Shown: positions 15,021 through 25,417 of the stretch, piece by piece
Layout: each line of letters begins with the position of its first letter
Numbering within the stretch: position 1 is the first letter of the stretch
Source of the DNA: Halomonas sp. HL-48
Lineage (GTDB): Bacteria > Pseudomonadota > Gammaproteobacteria > Pseudomonadales > Halomonadaceae
DNA: 64,000 nt
NCBI RefSeq assembly: GCF_001314875.1
Contig: NZ_LJZS01000017.1
Coordinates: forward strand, 1-64,000
Direction: 5' to 3'
Notes under the pieces: generated by a model
Databases searched by the model: none
What the model was told of the DNA's origin: nothing
The model's input: the letters and a program-made list of their open reading frames with translations, nothing else
Made by a program: the position numbers and the translations under genes

Positions 15021-15419
15021 ATGGCGAAAATTGAGAAATCCCCGGCTGAGTGGCACGAACAGCTCACCCAGGAGCAGTACCGCGTCACTCGCGAAAAGGG
15101 CACAGAACGGCCGTTCACCGGTGATTATCAGGTCAGCGACAAGCAGGGCATTTATCACTGTGTGTGCTGCCATGCCCCACTGTTTGAAAACGAACACAAG
15201 TTCGACGCCGGGTGTGGCTGGCCAAGCTTTGACCGCCCGCTAGGCACACGCTGTGTCGAGGAGCACCAGGACACCACCCATGGCATGGTGCGCACCGAGG
15301 TGGTGTGCTCCCATTGTGATGCCCATCTAGGTCACGTCTTCCCCGACGGCCCTCCCCAAAGCACCGGTCTGCGTTACTGCATCAACTCGGTGGCGCTGGA
15401 GTTTCATCCGGACGAATAA
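15021..15419 (+). CDS. msrB: Peptide-methionine (R)-S-oxide reductase
   Basis: Repairs oxidised methionine R-sulfoxide in proteins. The 132-residue product has the four zinc cysteines in CVCCHAPLF and [16 protein letters not shown], and the catalytic cysteine in RYCINS (near 121). The start ATG is preceded by GAGAGGAG; an in-frame upstream extension from 14934 lacks a ribosome site and would be too long. It is cytoplasmic and monocistronic, between a hairpin and a strong terminator. Confidence 0.96.
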   Translation: MAKIEKSPAEWHEQLTQEQYRVTREKGTERPFTGDYQVSDKQGIYHCVCCHAPLFENEHKFDAGCGWPSFDRPLGTRCVEEHQDTTHGMVRTEVVCSHCDAHLGHVFPDGPPQSTGLRYCINSVALEFHPDE

Positions 15420-15427
15420 CGCGTTGG

Positions 15428-15468
15428 CACTGCGCTCGCCCTTCTCGGGCGAGCGCAAGTGTCTTTCT
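15428..15468. terminator. Bidirectional terminator between msrB and chemoreceptor
   Basis: A strong stem of GCGCTCGCCC and GGGCGAGCGC (15432-15441, 15447-15456) with a 5-nt loop and additional flanking pairs, in the 57-bp gap between convergent genes. A T-rich stretch follows on the plus strand. Confidence 0.75.
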
Positions 15469-15476
15469 GTCAGGCG

Positions 15477-17642
15477 TTAAAACTCATCCCATTGATCGGC
15501 ACCGCCGCTTTCTGACTCGCGCGTCTTCGACGAGGATGCTTTGCCAGGGAGCGCCATGGCGGTCTTCTGAGTCGCTCTGTTGACCCGTGCAAGATGCTCA
15601 CGGGCGGTCTTGATGCTTTCTTCCTGAGCCCCTTCCAGGCGGAAAGCGTCGACCACGTTGGCCAGCTCAAACGCCTCGAGCGATAGGTTGTCGGCGGAGG
15701 CCGCAATTGATTGCACCTTGGTGGCATTTTGCTGCGTCACGTCGTCCATCTCTGCAATCGCCGAGTTGATCTGCCCGATGCCGCTGCTCTGTTCATTGGA
15801 GGCGGTGCTGATCGATTCCATCAGCTCGCTCACTTTGCTGGCCTGACGCATGACCGAATCAATCGCTTTCTCCGCCACTTCCACGGCACTGCGACCGCCG
15901 GTGACTTCCTGAGTGGTGCTGTCGATCATGCGACGAATTTCCTGAGCCGCCTCGGCACTACGGCCTGCCAGATTGCGCACTTCGCTGGCCACCACCGCAA
16001 ATCCGCGGCCGTGTTCCCCCGCCCGCGCTGCCTCGACCGAGGCGTTCAGGGCAAGAATATTGGTCTGGAACGCGATGCCATCGATCACGCTGATCATTTC
16101 GGTCATTTTTTCAGCACTTTGGGCAATCCGCTGCATGCGCTCAACCAACTGCTGCATCTGCTCGCCGGTTTCCTGGGTGCTCTTCGCATTCTGCACAGCA
16201 AGATCGCTTGCCTGACGGGCGTTATCGGTATTCTGCTGCACGGTCGAGGTCATTTCTTCCATGCTGGAGGCCGTCTCCTGAAGCGAGGATGCCTGCTGCT
16301 CGGTACGCGAGGCCAGCTCTTCATTTTCGGCGGCAATTTGCTGAATGGCCGGGGTGACCACCGAGACACGGTTTTCCACGTCGCCAACGATGCCGGACAG
16401 ACTAAAGCGCATGGTATCCAGCGAATAAAGCAGCTCACCTAGCTCATCGCCCGTTTGGCGACGCTCCCGGGCCGCCAGATTGCCGGCGGCAATCTGGAAG
16501 GTCACGTAACGTGCGCCGGCCAGGCTGCGCAGCACCGATTTCAGGATCAGCACGCTCAACCCGATCATAATCACCGCACCCAGCCCCATGAGTACCAGCT
16601 GAGCAATTATCATCTGCTGACGGCCCTGATCGGCCCGCTCCAGCATCTCGGCGGCAAGGGTCCGTTCGCTTTCAACCAGTTGGCTGACCTCGGTGCGCAA
16701 GGTTTGCGTGCCCGGCTGGACGATATCGTTGAACGCGGTAAAAGCTTCGTAGCTCTCCCTCTCGACCAGAGCGGTCGTCGCCTGATCGACTCCGTCGCTC
16801 CAGTTGCCCAGCGCCTCACCAAAGGACTGTAGCGTTTGGCTGTCAGGGTTTTCATCGGCGCGGTATTCGTCCCAGCGCGCCTCGATCCTATCCAGTTGTG
16901 TGCCGATCGATTCAGAAAGCTCATCGGCGTCAACGGCGCGCGGATTGAGCACGGCGGGATCCAGCTCGTCGACTACCTGCCCCACGGTCTGTTCGATGGC
17001 CTGCAGGCTCGCGACGTCATCCAGTCCCGAACGGCTCAGGGTATCCAGGCGATCTCCAGAGACCATCAATCCGTAGATCCCCAGACCGCCGGCAATACCG
17101 AGCAGCAGCACGGACGCCAGCACCATACCGATCAGCTTGGCGCGCAGGCTGGTGAACCTGAAACGCGAGATCATGCCGGTAAGCCCCTTGCGACGTAGCT
17201 CGCCGCGCACCAGCGTATAGCGCCGTGATTTACCTTTCTCGCGCATCTCAGCGTAGATTTTTTCCGCCTTGGCCACCGCCTTGGGGTTGGCTTTACGGCG
17301 CACCGAGGTGTAGCCCACGATGCGATCGCCGTCGCGTAACGGCGCAAGCGTGGCGTGAACCCAGTAGTGGTCGCCGTTTTTACGCCGATTCTTCACCACC
17401 CCTTGCCAGGTTGTGCCTTCCTTCAGGGTTTTCCATAAGTTGGCAAAAGCCGCTTCCGGCATATCGGGGTGACGGATCAGGTTATGCGGTGCGCCAATCA
17501 ACTCATCCCGCGAGTAGCCGCTGACTTCGACAAAGGTGGGGTTGGCGTAGGTGACGTTACCTTTCAAATCCGAGCGCGAGATGAGCACGGTTTCGTCGGT
17601 TAACGGATATTCTTGCTGGGTCACGGGTTGGTTGTTGCGCAT
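15477..17642 (-). CDS. PAS-containing methyl-accepting chemotaxis protein (Aer-like)
   Basis: A 721-residue inner-membrane chemoreceptor. Order: an N-terminal PAS domain (about 15-115, with [20 protein letters not shown] as in the FAD-binding Aer type), a basic linker, a membrane segment at about 170-190, a roughly 150-residue extracytoplasmic helical region, a second segment at about 345-368, a HAMP region and a long methyl-accepting coiled coil with the conserved tip ([20 protein letters not shown]). It ends in QWDEF, which fits the xWxxF pentapeptide that tethers CheR/CheB. It probably senses redox or oxygen. An extracytoplasmic domain in addition to PAS is more than E. coli Aer has. Confidence 0.92.
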   Translation of the reverse strand: MRNNQPVTQQEYPLTDETVLISRSDLKGNVTYANPTFVEVSGYSRDELIGAPHNLIRHPDMPEAAFANLWKTLKEGTTWQGVVKNRRKNGDHYWVHATLAPLRDGDRIVGYTSVRRKANPKAVAKAEKIYAEMREKGKSRRYTLVRGELRRKGLTGMISRFRFTSLRAKLIGMVLASVLLLGIAGGLGIYGLMVSGDRLDTLSRSGLDDVASLQAIEQTVGQVVDELDPAVLNPRAVDADELSESIGTQLDRIEARWDEYRADENPDSQTLQSFGEALGNWSDGVDQATTALVERESYEAFTAFNDIVQPGTQTLRTEVSQLVESERTLAAEMLERADQGRQQMIIAQLVLMGLGAVIMIGLSVLILKSVLRSLAGARYVTFQIAAGNLAARERRQTGDELGELLYSLDTMRFSLSGIVGDVENRVSVVTPAIQQIAAENEELASRTEQQASSLQETASSMEEMTSTVQQNTDNARQASDLAVQNAKSTQETGEQMQQLVERMQRIAQSAEKMTEMISVIDGIAFQTNILALNASVEAARAGEHGRGFAVVASEVRNLAGRSAEAAQEIRRMIDSTTQEVTGGRSAVEVAEKAIDSVMRQASKVSELMESISTASNEQSSGIGQINSAIAEMDDVTQQNATKVQSIAASADNLSLEAFELANVVDAFRLEGAQEESIKTAREHLARVNRATQKTAMALPGKASSSKTRESESGGADQWDEF

Positions 17643-17727
17643 GGCAGCCCCTATAAAAGATACATTTTTTCTTAAAAGCTGTTATTCATATCGACCTCCG
17701 ACATAAAAACTAAATAGTGATTTACAA

Positions 17728-17758
17728 AGAAAAAAGCGCCGCCCTGACGGGTAGCGCT
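17728..17758 (-). terminator. Rho-independent terminator downstream of lon
   Basis: AGCGC...CCC-GTCA-GGG...GCGCT forms a stem with a small internal bulge (17735-17758), followed on the minus strand by six U. It lies about 110 bp after the lon stop codon. The AT-rich rest of 17643-17870 shows the chemoreceptor promoter region and no gene. Confidence 0.75.
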
Positions 17759-17870
17759 TCAAAGTTATACAGGATTAAACGTTACTGGTTTGCGATGCAA
17801 AGTAAACGACCAATATCGATAGCCTAATAACAAATCAATAAAATTAAGTATTATTAATCCACTTAATTAG

Positions 17871-20312
17871 CTATTTAAAAACCACCTTGGCAACGTCACG
17901 ATATCGATCCGCAAAATGTACCGTCATGCCCGCTTTGAGGTAGTCCGGCAGCTCGTCGTAATCGCGCCGATTAGCCCCAGGCAAGATGACCTCGAAGATG
18001 TCGCTGCGGCGTGCAGCGATCACTTTTTCACGAATCCCGCCCACTGGCAGCACCTGGCCGGTCAGCGTCAGCTCGCCGGTCATGGCCAGCGGCCGGTCAA
18101 TGGCCTGATGCTTGGCCAGCGACAGCAGCGCGGTGGTCATGCTCACCCCGGCCGACGGGCCGTCCTTGGGCGTCGCCCCCTCCGGCACGTGCAGGTGAAC
18201 AAAGGCAGAATCGAAAAAGTCGCTATCGGCACCGTATTCCTGCAGATGACCCAGCGTATAGCTGTAGGCGATATTGGCCGACTCCTGCATGACCTCGCCC
18301 AGCTTGCCGGTGAGTTTAAAGCCGCGATCCAGGGAATGAACCTTGCCCGCCTCAATTGGCAAGGTAGCGCCACCCATGGCGGTCCAGGCCAGGCCGGTGA
18401 CCACACCCTCGCCTTTCAGAACTTTTTCCTTGCGGAAAATGGGTGCGCCTAGGAACTCCTCAAGATTCTTCACCGATACCTTGACCGTCTCAACATCGTC
18501 TTCAAGCAGCTTGACGGCCGCTTTGCGCACAATGCGATGCAGCTGTTTTTCCAACTGACGCACACCTGCTTCACGGGCGTAGCCCTCGATCACCTGCTTG
18601 AGCGCCGCATCGCTGAGCTGAATACGCTTTTTGGGCAGATTGTCGCGTTTTAGCAGCTTGGGCCACAGGTGATGCTTGGCAATCGCCAGCTTTTCCTCGG
18701 CGATATAGCCCGACAGGCGAATTTGCTCCATACGGTCCAACAGCGCACTCGGTATGGAATCCAGCGTGTTGGCTGTACACACAAACAGCACCTTGGAGAG
18801 GTCCATACGGACATCCAGATAGTGGTCGAGGAAATCGACGTTCTGCTCCGGGTCGAGCACTTCGAGCAGCGCCGAGGCCGGATCGCCCTGGAAAGACTGG
18901 CCGAGCTTGTCGATTTCGTCCAGCATGATCACCGGGTTTTCGACCTCCACCTCCTTGAACGCTTGAACCAGCTTGCCCGGCATAGCGCCGACATAAGTAC
19001 GGCGGTGCCCCTTGATCTCGGCTTCATCGCGCATGCCACCGACGGAGAAGCGATAAAACTGTCGACCAAGCGCTTCTGCAATCGAACGACCGACAGAGGT
19101 TTTACCCACGCCGGGCGGGCCGACCAGCAGCACGATGGAACCGCCAACATCGCCCTTGAACGAGCCTTCGGCGAGAAACTCGACAATCCGTTCCTTGACG
19201 TCTTTCAAGCCGTCGTGGTCACGGTCAAGTACTTGCCTGGCATGATTCAGATCCAACTGGTCTTGGCTGGTCACGCCCCAGGGAAGCGAGGTCAGCCAGT
19301 CCAAATAGTTACGGGTCGTGCCGTACTCCGGCGAGCCGGTTTCCAGCACGCTCAGTTTATCCAGCTCGTCGTCGATGCGCGACTGGACGCGCTCGGGTAC
19401 CACCAGCGATTCAAGTCGGGCGCGGAAGGTATCCACGTCGTTTTCGCGGTCGTCCTTGGAAATACCCAGCTCGCGCTGAATAACCTTCAACTGCTCGCGC
19501 AGAAAGAACTCGCGCTGGCGCTCCTGCATCTGCGCGTTGACCTGCTCGCTGATTTCGCTTTGCAGTTGGGCAACGTCGATTTCCTTGCGCAGCAACGGCA
19601 GCACTTTCTGCATCCGCTCGGCAACGTCCAGGGTGGACAGCACGTCCTGAAGCTCCGGCCCCTTGGCTGAGGTAATCGCCGCGGCAAAGTCGGTCAGCGG
19701 GCCCGGCTGATGGGGGCTGAAGCGGTTGAGGTAGTGCTTGAGCTCTTCGCCGTACAGCGGATTAATGGGCAACAGCTCTTTAATCCCATTAATGATCGCC
19801 ATCGCGTAGGCGCGAGTCTCTTCGTTCTCGGCATCCACCGGCTCTTTGGGATAGCTGACTTCTACCAGGTAAGGCGGCGTGGTGGACAGCCAGCGCTGGA
19901 TCTTGAAACGCTGAACGCCGTGGGCGATGAACTGGATCTGGTGATCCTCACCCTTCATCTTGTGGACCTTGACCGCCGTACCGATGGATGGGAAACCATC
20001 GCTGTCCAACGAATCAACGCCCTGCTCGCCGACAAACGCCACGCCCACGGTGTGGTGTGGCGTGTTACCCACGCGCCGCATGGTTTCTTCCCAGCGCTCG
20101 CGGTTGATTACCAGCGGCTGAACCTGGGCGGGAAAGAAAGGCCGGTTGTGGATCGGAAGCAGGTAGATACGCTCAGGAAGCATATCGCTTGCGGATACCA
20201 GCGAGTTAACCCGCTCGCCGTCAGATCGGAATTGATCGTCCTTGCCCGACGAGGCCGGGTCATTGTCATCCTGCACGTTAAGGTCGTCTCGGTCGAATTC
20301 CTGGTCGCTCAT
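17871..20312 (-). CDS. lon: ATP-dependent protease Lon
   Basis: Cytoplasmic AAA+ serine protease that degrades damaged and regulatory proteins. The 813-residue product has the LonA layout: an N-terminal substrate domain (about 47-240), a long coiled coil, AAA+ with Walker A GPPGVGKT (398-405) and a C-terminal protease with the Ser720/Lys763 dyad in DGPSAG and IREKVIAA. The open frame extends further upstream, but the ATG at 20310-20312 with GGAGG upstream is the fitting start. The first 45 residues are acidic and disordered-looking, making it slightly longer than E. coli Lon. A heat-shock-like promoter lies upstream. Confidence 0.96.
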   Translation of the reverse strand: MSDQEFDRDDLNVQDDNDPASSGKDDQFRSDGERVNSLVSASDMLPERIYLLPIHNRPFFPAQVQPLVINRERWEETMRRVGNTPHHTVGVAFVGEQGVDSLDSDGFPSIGTAVKVHKMKGEDHQIQFIAHGVQRFKIQRWLSTTPPYLVEVSYPKEPVDAENEETRAYAMAIINGIKELLPINPLYGEELKHYLNRFSPHQPGPLTDFAAAITSAKGPELQDVLSTLDVAERMQKVLPLLRKEIDVAQLQSEISEQVNAQMQERQREFFLREQLKVIQRELGISKDDRENDVDTFRARLESLVVPERVQSRIDDELDKLSVLETGSPEYGTTRNYLDWLTSLPWGVTSQDQLDLNHARQVLDRDHDGLKDVKERIVEFLAEGSFKGDVGGSIVLLVGPPGVGKTSVGRSIAEALGRQFYRFSVGGMRDEAEIKGHRRTYVGAMPGKLVQAFKEVEVENPVIMLDEIDKLGQSFQGDPASALLEVLDPEQNVDFLDHYLDVRMDLSKVLFVCTANTLDSIPSALLDRMEQIRLSGYIAEEKLAIAKHHLWPKLLKRDNLPKKRIQLSDAALKQVIEGYAREAGVRQLEKQLHRIVRKAAVKLLEDDVETVKVSVKNLEEFLGAPIFRKEKVLKGEGVVTGLAWTAMGGATLPIEAGKVHSLDRGFKLTGKLGEVMQESANIAYSYTLGHLQEYGADSDFFDSAFVHLHVPEGATPKDGPSAGVSMTTALLSLAKHQAIDRPLAMTGELTLTGQVLPVGGIREKVIAARRSDIFEVILPGANRRDYDELPDYLKAGMTVHFADRYRDVAKVVFK

Positions 20313-20365
20313 GCACCCTCCAATCAGCACCTGCCGGTGGCGATTGCCGCTCGGCTTTGGAAAAG

Positions 20366-20394
20366 AAATGCGGGCGCATCGGGTAAACTTCAAC
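20366..20394 (-). promoter_or_regulatory. Candidate sigma-32 promoter of lon
   Basis: On the minus strand GTTGAAG is followed after 13 bp by CCCGCATTT, close to the heat-shock pattern CTTGAAA-N13-15-CCCCATnT. Transcription would start about 45 bp before the lon ATG. Heat-shock control of lon is known in E. coli; here it rests on this partial match. Confidence 0.45.
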
Positions 20395-20403
20395 CGTTGA
20401 CGA

Positions 20404-21660
20404 TCAAGGCCATAGCGTGGGCATGGGGCGACCATTGACACGCCACTGGCCGCGAACCACGTCGAACTCCAGCTCGCGGGTGCCCAGCGGCAGCCCCAGC
20501 CAAAGGGCCGCCACGGTCGGCGCATCGTGCCAGGTAAAGTCGCCGTCGATCCGCTCACGCCAGCGCGCTTGCTCCTCGGGTTCACCCAGTTGAGTGACCT
20601 GCAGCTCGTCCAGCCGGCGGTTATCGAAAAACAGCGCGCCGTCAGCATCCAGACTGATGCCCAATAGCGGACTGTCGACGCTGATGGTGGGGACGTCCAG
20701 GCGCGGCGAATCGCTTAGCAGCTGGTGTAATTCGGGTTCGAGCCGCGTCAGGGTGCCTTCCGCCATGGGCAAGCGGGCATCCCCCCAGGCGGCCTCCTGA
20801 CGCAGCTGGCGGATGGTATCGCGCACCGCATCCGCATTGATGCGGGAAAGCTCCATGACCACATTGCCGTTCTGCAGCAGCGGCGTGTCCGGCGTTTCAG
20901 ACGGCACCATGACCTCGCCGATTCGCAGTTCGCCTTTAATCCGCAGTTCTTCTTCGTCAAGCATCATGCGACTGTTGAGATCGAGAGGCGCCACCAGGAT
21001 ATCGACGCTGGGGTACGACAGCGCCAGGCTGTCGACATGCAGAAAGTCATGCTGGGTAAAATGGTAGGCGTCTTCGGTGTAGGTGTAGCGGCTTTCCAGC
21101 ACGGAAGGCCCGACTTCCAGCTCAGCCGGTCCATCGGTAATGGTCAGCTTGTCCATCATGGCGCGCAGCCGCCAGTCGCCATACACGCCTTCCAGGCGAA
21201 GCCGACCGCCACGCACGCCCAGCTCTCTGCCGTTTTGCTGGATGATGAAAGGCGCCAGCGCCAGACGCAGGTTGCTGCGCCCGCTCAAGGTATGATATCG
21301 CCCTTCCCAGCGCGGCACCGAGGGCGCCGAGACTTCACCCAGAGCTTGCTGCAGCACCGTATCGAGACGCGGCAGCAGGGTGCCTTCCACATCGGTGCTC
21401 AAGATACCGTGACGGGCGGTATAGTTAAGCTCCAGCCGCCAGGGACGCCCCAGCAGCGGCGAAAGAATCAGTCGCCCCTGGGAGCTTAACCACCCCTGTT
21501 CGCTCTCCGTGCGCGTAACGCGCCATTCGCCACGCGCGGCCAGATCGTCCAGCGCCTGACGCAGACTGCGTTCGAACAGCACGCTGGAAAGCAGCTGCGC
21601 GGCCATCCAGAGCACGGCAATAACTGCCAGGACGGGGACAATCAGACGTTCCTTGCGCAT
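20404..21660 (-). CDS. DUF945 family protein (YdgA-like)
   Basis: A 418-residue protein with one N-terminal membrane segment (LIVPVLAVIAVLWMAAQLL, 6-24) and a large, beta-rich, presumably periplasmic part. The pattern VLFERSLRQALDDLAARG followed by SxQGWLSSQGRLIL is typical of the DUF945 family. Function is unknown. It sits just after pgpA on the same strand and just upstream of lon, so it may be the last gene of the riboflavin/thiamin operon. Confidence 0.75.
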   Translation of the reverse strand: MRKERLIVPVLAVIAVLWMAAQLLSSVLFERSLRQALDDLAARGEWRVTRTESEQGWLSSQGRLILSPLLGRPWRLELNYTARHGILSTDVEGTLLPRLDTVLQQALGEVSAPSVPRWEGRYHTLSGRSNLRLALAPFIIQQNGRELGVRGGRLRLEGVYGDWRLRAMMDKLTITDGPAELEVGPSVLESRYTYTEDAYHFTQHDFLHVDSLALSYPSVDILVAPLDLNSRMMLDEEELRIKGELRIGEVMVPSETPDTPLLQNGNVVMELSRINADAVRDTIRQLRQEAAWGDARLPMAEGTLTRLEPELHQLLSDSPRLDVPTISVDSPLLGISLDADGALFFDNRRLDELQVTQLGEPEEQARWRERIDGDFTWHDAPTVAALWLGLPLGTRELEFDVVRGQWRVNGRPMPTLWP

Positions 21661-21708
21661 GGCATCTCCCTTGAGCCAAACGCGCCAACGGGCGGCGTTT
21701 TTGAACGG

Positions 21709-22182
21709 TCAGTGCAGCCAAAACCACAGATGCATTGTGCTCCAGGCGTATATCCCTGCCATCACATCATCGATCATGATCCCAAACCCACCGGCGACCC
21801 GCCGATCCGCCCAGCGAATGGGCCAGGGTTTGAACACGTCGAAAATACGGAACACTACAAATCCCCACAGGGCTGATTCCCATGAAAACGGCACCGCCGC
21901 CATGGTAATCCAGTACCCCACAAACTCATCCCAGACGATCCCGGAGTGGTCATGCACCCCGAGGTCGTGGGACGTTCTATCGCACAGCCACACGCCAATG
22001 ACGAAGGCAACGAAAACAATACTTAGATACCAGCCTAGCGATAAATCGGCCATTAACCAATAAAATGGAATCGCGGCCAGGGTACCAAAGGTGCCCGGCG
22101 CCCAGGGCACCGCACCGCTGCCCAGCCCAAACGCAAAAAAATGCGTGGGCCGACGCCAAACGCTCGCGGGGGCACGATTCAT
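21709..22182 (-). CDS. pgpA: Phosphatidylglycerophosphatase A
   Basis: Dephosphorylates phosphatidylglycerophosphate to make phosphatidylglycerol in the inner membrane. The 157-residue product has the family motif GSGAVPWAPGTFGTLAA (22-38), the DRTSHDLGVHDHSGIVWDEFVGYW stretch with acidic metal ligands, and the late FRIFDVFKPWPIRWADRRVAGGFGIMIDDVMAG motif, among four hydrophobic segments. The ATG (22180-22182) overlaps the thiL stop, the usual coupling of these genes. Confidence 0.95.
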   Translation of the reverse strand: MNRAPASVWRRPTHFFAFGLGSGAVPWAPGTFGTLAAIPFYWLMADLSLGWYLSIVFVAFVIGVWLCDRTSHDLGVHDHSGIVWDEFVGYWITMAAVPFSWESALWGFVVFRIFDVFKPWPIRWADRRVAGGFGIMIDDVMAGIYAWSTMHLWFWLH

Positions 22183-23156
22183 GGCGTCTCTCCCTTGAAA
22201 TGCTGCCAGCCGTGATAGCGCTGAACGGGAAGTCCATGTACGCCCAGGGTATTGCTGCACTCACCGATCACGGTGAACGGCACGCCCAGCGCCGCAAGCC
22301 GCTGACGTGCCTGCTCGACGTGCGCGGCGGGCAGCGTCACCAGTAGTTCATAGTCGTCGCCGCCGGTCAATGCCGCCTGACGCGCGGCATCCTCCCCCAT
22401 GGCATCCAACAGGCCCTCAGCCAACGGCAGGGCATCGATATCAAGCGACGCCCCGACGCCAGAGGCCTCACGCAGATGCCCCAGATCGGCGAGCAGACCG
22501 TCGGAGATATCGATCGCCGATGTCGCCCACTCGCGAAGCGCTTCGCCGGCCGCCAGGCGCGGCGTCGGCCATAGGTAGCGCTCGAGTAGTGGATGCGACC
22601 GATCACGCTCGCCCTGCTGCCAGAGCGCCAGGCCGCCGTGACCGCCGCCCAAGGCGCCGGTCACGGCAATCACATCGCCAGCCTGGGCGCCACCACGGGT
22701 CAGCGCCTCACCAACCGGCACTTCGCCCATGACCGTCACGCCAATCGCAAGCCTACCCGAGGTGACGTCACCACCGACCAGTGCGGTCGCGTGTTGCGTC
22801 GCCAGCGCGCTGAACCCTTTCGCGTAGTCAGCAAGCCAAGCATGCGCTGCCTGATCATTGGCAAACCAGGCCTGGTCCAGCGTCAACGCCATCACGCACC
22901 AACGCGACCGGGCTCCCATTGCCGCCAGGTCGCTCAGCGCCACGGCCAGCGCGCGGTGGCCGATGGCGTCACCGGGCGCGTCGCCTGGGAAATGGACGTC
23001 GACCACCGAGGTATCCACGCTGACCACCAGCTGATGTCCCGCCTGCGGAGCGAGCAAGGCGGCATCATCGCCGACACCCAACGCCACACCCTGCTGGGAG
23101 GCATCGTCGGACGGCAACGTAAAATAACGTCGAATCACATCAAATTCGGCAAGCAC
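22179..23156 (-). CDS. thiL: Thiamine-monophosphate kinase
   Basis: Phosphorylates thiamine monophosphate to the active diphosphate. The 325-residue product has the PurM/ThiL-type nucleotide motifs: GVGDDAALL (27-35), VSVDTSVVDVHF, DLAAMGARSRW and GGDVTSG, with DISDGLLADLGHL later. The start appears to be a GTG. The gene follows nusB by 59 bp and overlaps pgpA by four bases, the standard gammaproteobacterial order. Confidence 0.95.
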   Translation of the reverse strand: MLAEFDVIRRYFTLPSDDASQQGVALGVGDDAALLAPQAGHQLVVSVDTSVVDVHFPGDAPGDAIGHRALAVALSDLAAMGARSRWCVMALTLDQAWFANDQAAHAWLADYAKGFSALATQHATALVGGDVTSGRLAIGVTVMGEVPVGEALTRGGAQAGDVIAVTGALGGGHGGLALWQQGERDRSHPLLERYLWPTPRLAAGEALREWATSAIDISDGLLADLGHLREASGVGASLDIDALPLAEGLLDAMGEDAARQAALTGGDDYELLVTLPAAHVEQARQRLAALGVPFTVIGECSNTLGVHGLPVQRYHGWQHFKGETP

Positions 23157-23215
23157 AAAGGCCCCTTGAACGCAGCGTCAGCACGAGCGCGAAATCACCC
23201 GACCCTTAAGGTCGG

Positions 23216-23711
23216 TTAGCGACGACGCGCACTGACCTCGGCACTCCGCAAGCGAATCGCCAACTTATCGAGAATACCGTTCACGTATTTATGGCCGTCG
23301 GTGGCACCAAATGACTTGGCCAGCTCAACGCCTTCGTTGATGACGACGCGATAAGGCACTTCCATCCGCCGGGAAAGCTCGTAAGCGCCCAGCCTGAGAA
23401 TGGCCAGCTCGACGGCGTCCAGTTCTTCCAGACGACGGTCGAGCAGCGGCGATATTTCACGATCCAGTTCGGCACGGAAGCGGGCTGTGTTATGCAACAG
23501 CTCATGAAACAGCGCCTTGTCGGCGATTTCCATGACCTTGGCCCAGTTCTCGAAGTCTTCCATGTCGTCATCAGGCTGGTGGCTGCGGAATTCAGCTTCA
23601 ATGGTAGTGATCGACTTCCCGGTCATGTGCCATTGGTAAAGCCCTTGCACCGCCAATTCGCGCGCCGCTTGCCGGCCCTGCTGAGCAGCCGACGGCTTAC
23701 GCTCACGACGC

Positions 23712-23719
<8 letters not shown>
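23216..23719 (-). CDS. nusB: Transcription antitermination factor NusB
   Basis: Binds boxA RNA with NusE (S10) and supports rRNA antitermination. The 167-residue all-helical product has [14 protein letters not shown] near the start and the C-terminal [30 protein letters not shown] motif. I chose the ATG at 23717-23719 with AGGTG upstream; a GTG three codons earlier is possible. It overlaps the ribH end by 8 bp, so it is coupled. Confidence 0.95.
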
Positions 23720-24203
<484 letters not shown>

Positions 24204-24216
24204 CAATGTATTCCTG

Positions 24217-25374
24217 CTAAAGAGTTGACTCATCGGAAGTATCATTCGGCCCAAGTCGCTCGACGACTTCCAGGTCGAAGCCGGAAAGCGCCGAGAACTT
24301 CCACGGCGAGCTGAGAAGACGCATTTTGCCAACGCCGAGGTGGCGCAATATCTGCGAGCCCGTGCCAATAGTGAGGTAGTTACCTGCCCCGTCGGAATCG
24401 CTGGTCCGCGGCTGACGCACGCGTTCCAGGAAGATATCCAACTGGTCCTTGAGGTCCTGATGCGGGCGACCATCGTCAATCAGCACCAGCACGCCGGCCG
24501 GCGCCGCCGCGATCTCCACCAGCGCCCGCTGGGCATCCCAGCGGCATTGGTCGCCTTTGGTAAGCCCCAGCACATCACGCAGCGTGTCGGCCAGGTGCAC
24601 CCTTACCGTCGTGGGCGCTTCAGGCGTCGGCTGGCCTTTGACCAGCGCCAGGTGATGCGCGCCCTGAATACGGTCACGGAACACGTGCAGGGTCAGCTCG
24701 CCCTGGGCGGTCATGATCGGTGAGGTTTCCAGGTGATCCACGGTCTGCTCGTTGACGATGCGGTAGTGGATCAGGTCGGCAATGGTACCCATCTTGATGT
24801 CATGGGCCGCTGCAAACGCCTCGAGTTCCGGGCGCCGCGCCATGCTGCCGTCGTCGTTCATGACTTCGCAGATGACGCCGCTCGGATCACAGCCCGCCAG
24901 GGCGGCCAGGTCGCAGGCAGCCTCGGTATGCCCTGCACGACGCAGTACGCCGCCCGGTTCGGCCATCAGCGGGAAAATATGTCCCGGCTGAACGATGTCC
25001 GTCGGCTTGGCGTGGGGTGCTACGGCCGCCTGGACGGTACGCGCCCGGTCAGCGGCGGAAATTCCAGTCGTCACGCCTTCGGTGGCTTCAATGGACAGGG
25101 TGAACTTGGTGCCAAACCCCGATCCATTGTCGCGGACCATCAGCGGTAAATGAAGCTGTTCGCAGCGCGCCCGCGTCATCGGCAAACAGATCAGACCGCG
25201 CGCAAACCGGGCCATGAAGTTGATATGTTCGGCCTGAACCTTTTCGGCGGCCATAATGATATCGCCTTCATTCTCGCGATCCTCATCGTCCATGAGAATC
25301 ACCATCTTGCCCTGGCGAATATCGTCGACCAGTTCGGCAATGGGGGCTAATGCCCCAGAGGAAGCGTGCGCCAT
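24217..25374 (-). CDS. ribB: 3,4-dihydroxy-2-butanone 4-phosphate synthase with degenerate GTP cyclohydrolase II domain
   Basis: A 385-residue RibBA-like protein. The N-terminal half (1-205) is a complete RibB with [10 protein letters not shown] (29-38), GLICLPM and the [10 protein letters not shown] motif, making the four-carbon unit for lumazine. The C-terminal half aligns in layout with RibA, but the zinc-binding cysteine cluster and the GTP-site signature are missing: that region reads [13 protein letters not shown] and [13 protein letters not shown]. It should therefore not have cyclohydrolase II activity (the ribBX type), and a separate ribA is expected elsewhere. The start is the ATG with GGAG upstream. 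Confidence 0.9.
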   Translation of the reverse strand: MAHASSGALAPIAELVDDIRQGKMVILMDDEDRENEGDIIMAAEKVQAEHINFMARFARGLICLPMTRARCEQLHLPLMVRDNGSGFGTKFTLSIEATEGVTTGISAADRARTVQAAVAPHAKPTDIVQPGHIFPLMAEPGGVLRRAGHTEAACDLAALAGCDPSGVICEVMNDDGSMARRPELEAFAAAHDIKMGTIADLIHYRIVNEQTVDHLETSPIMTAQGELTLHVFRDRIQGAHHLALVKGQPTPEAPTTVRVHLADTLRDVLGLTKGDQCRWDAQRALVEIAAAPAGVLVLIDDGRPHQDLKDQLDIFLERVRQPRTSDSDGAGNYLTIGTGSQILRHLGVGKMRLLSSPWKFSALSGFDLEVVERLGPNDTSDESTL

Positions 25375-25417
25375 GGAATCTCCAAAAAGGTTGTCGCAAT
25401 GGGTGCGATTTCGCGCG

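Noticed and set aside
18669..20438. Plus-strand open frames of 333 and 242 codons opposite lon
   Set aside because: Antisense shadows; composition is His/Gln/Leu-rich as expected for the complement of the lon coding frame.
20313..20648. In-frame N-terminal extension of lon to 20648
   Set aside because: It overlaps the end of the DUF945 gene and lacks Lon homology; the ATG at 20312 has an ideal ribosome site.
24217..25374. Possible frameshift in ribBA explaining the lost cyclohydrolase motifs
   Set aside because: The frame is open to a normal length and the C-terminal half is protein-like throughout; it fits the known ribBX type without a frameshift.
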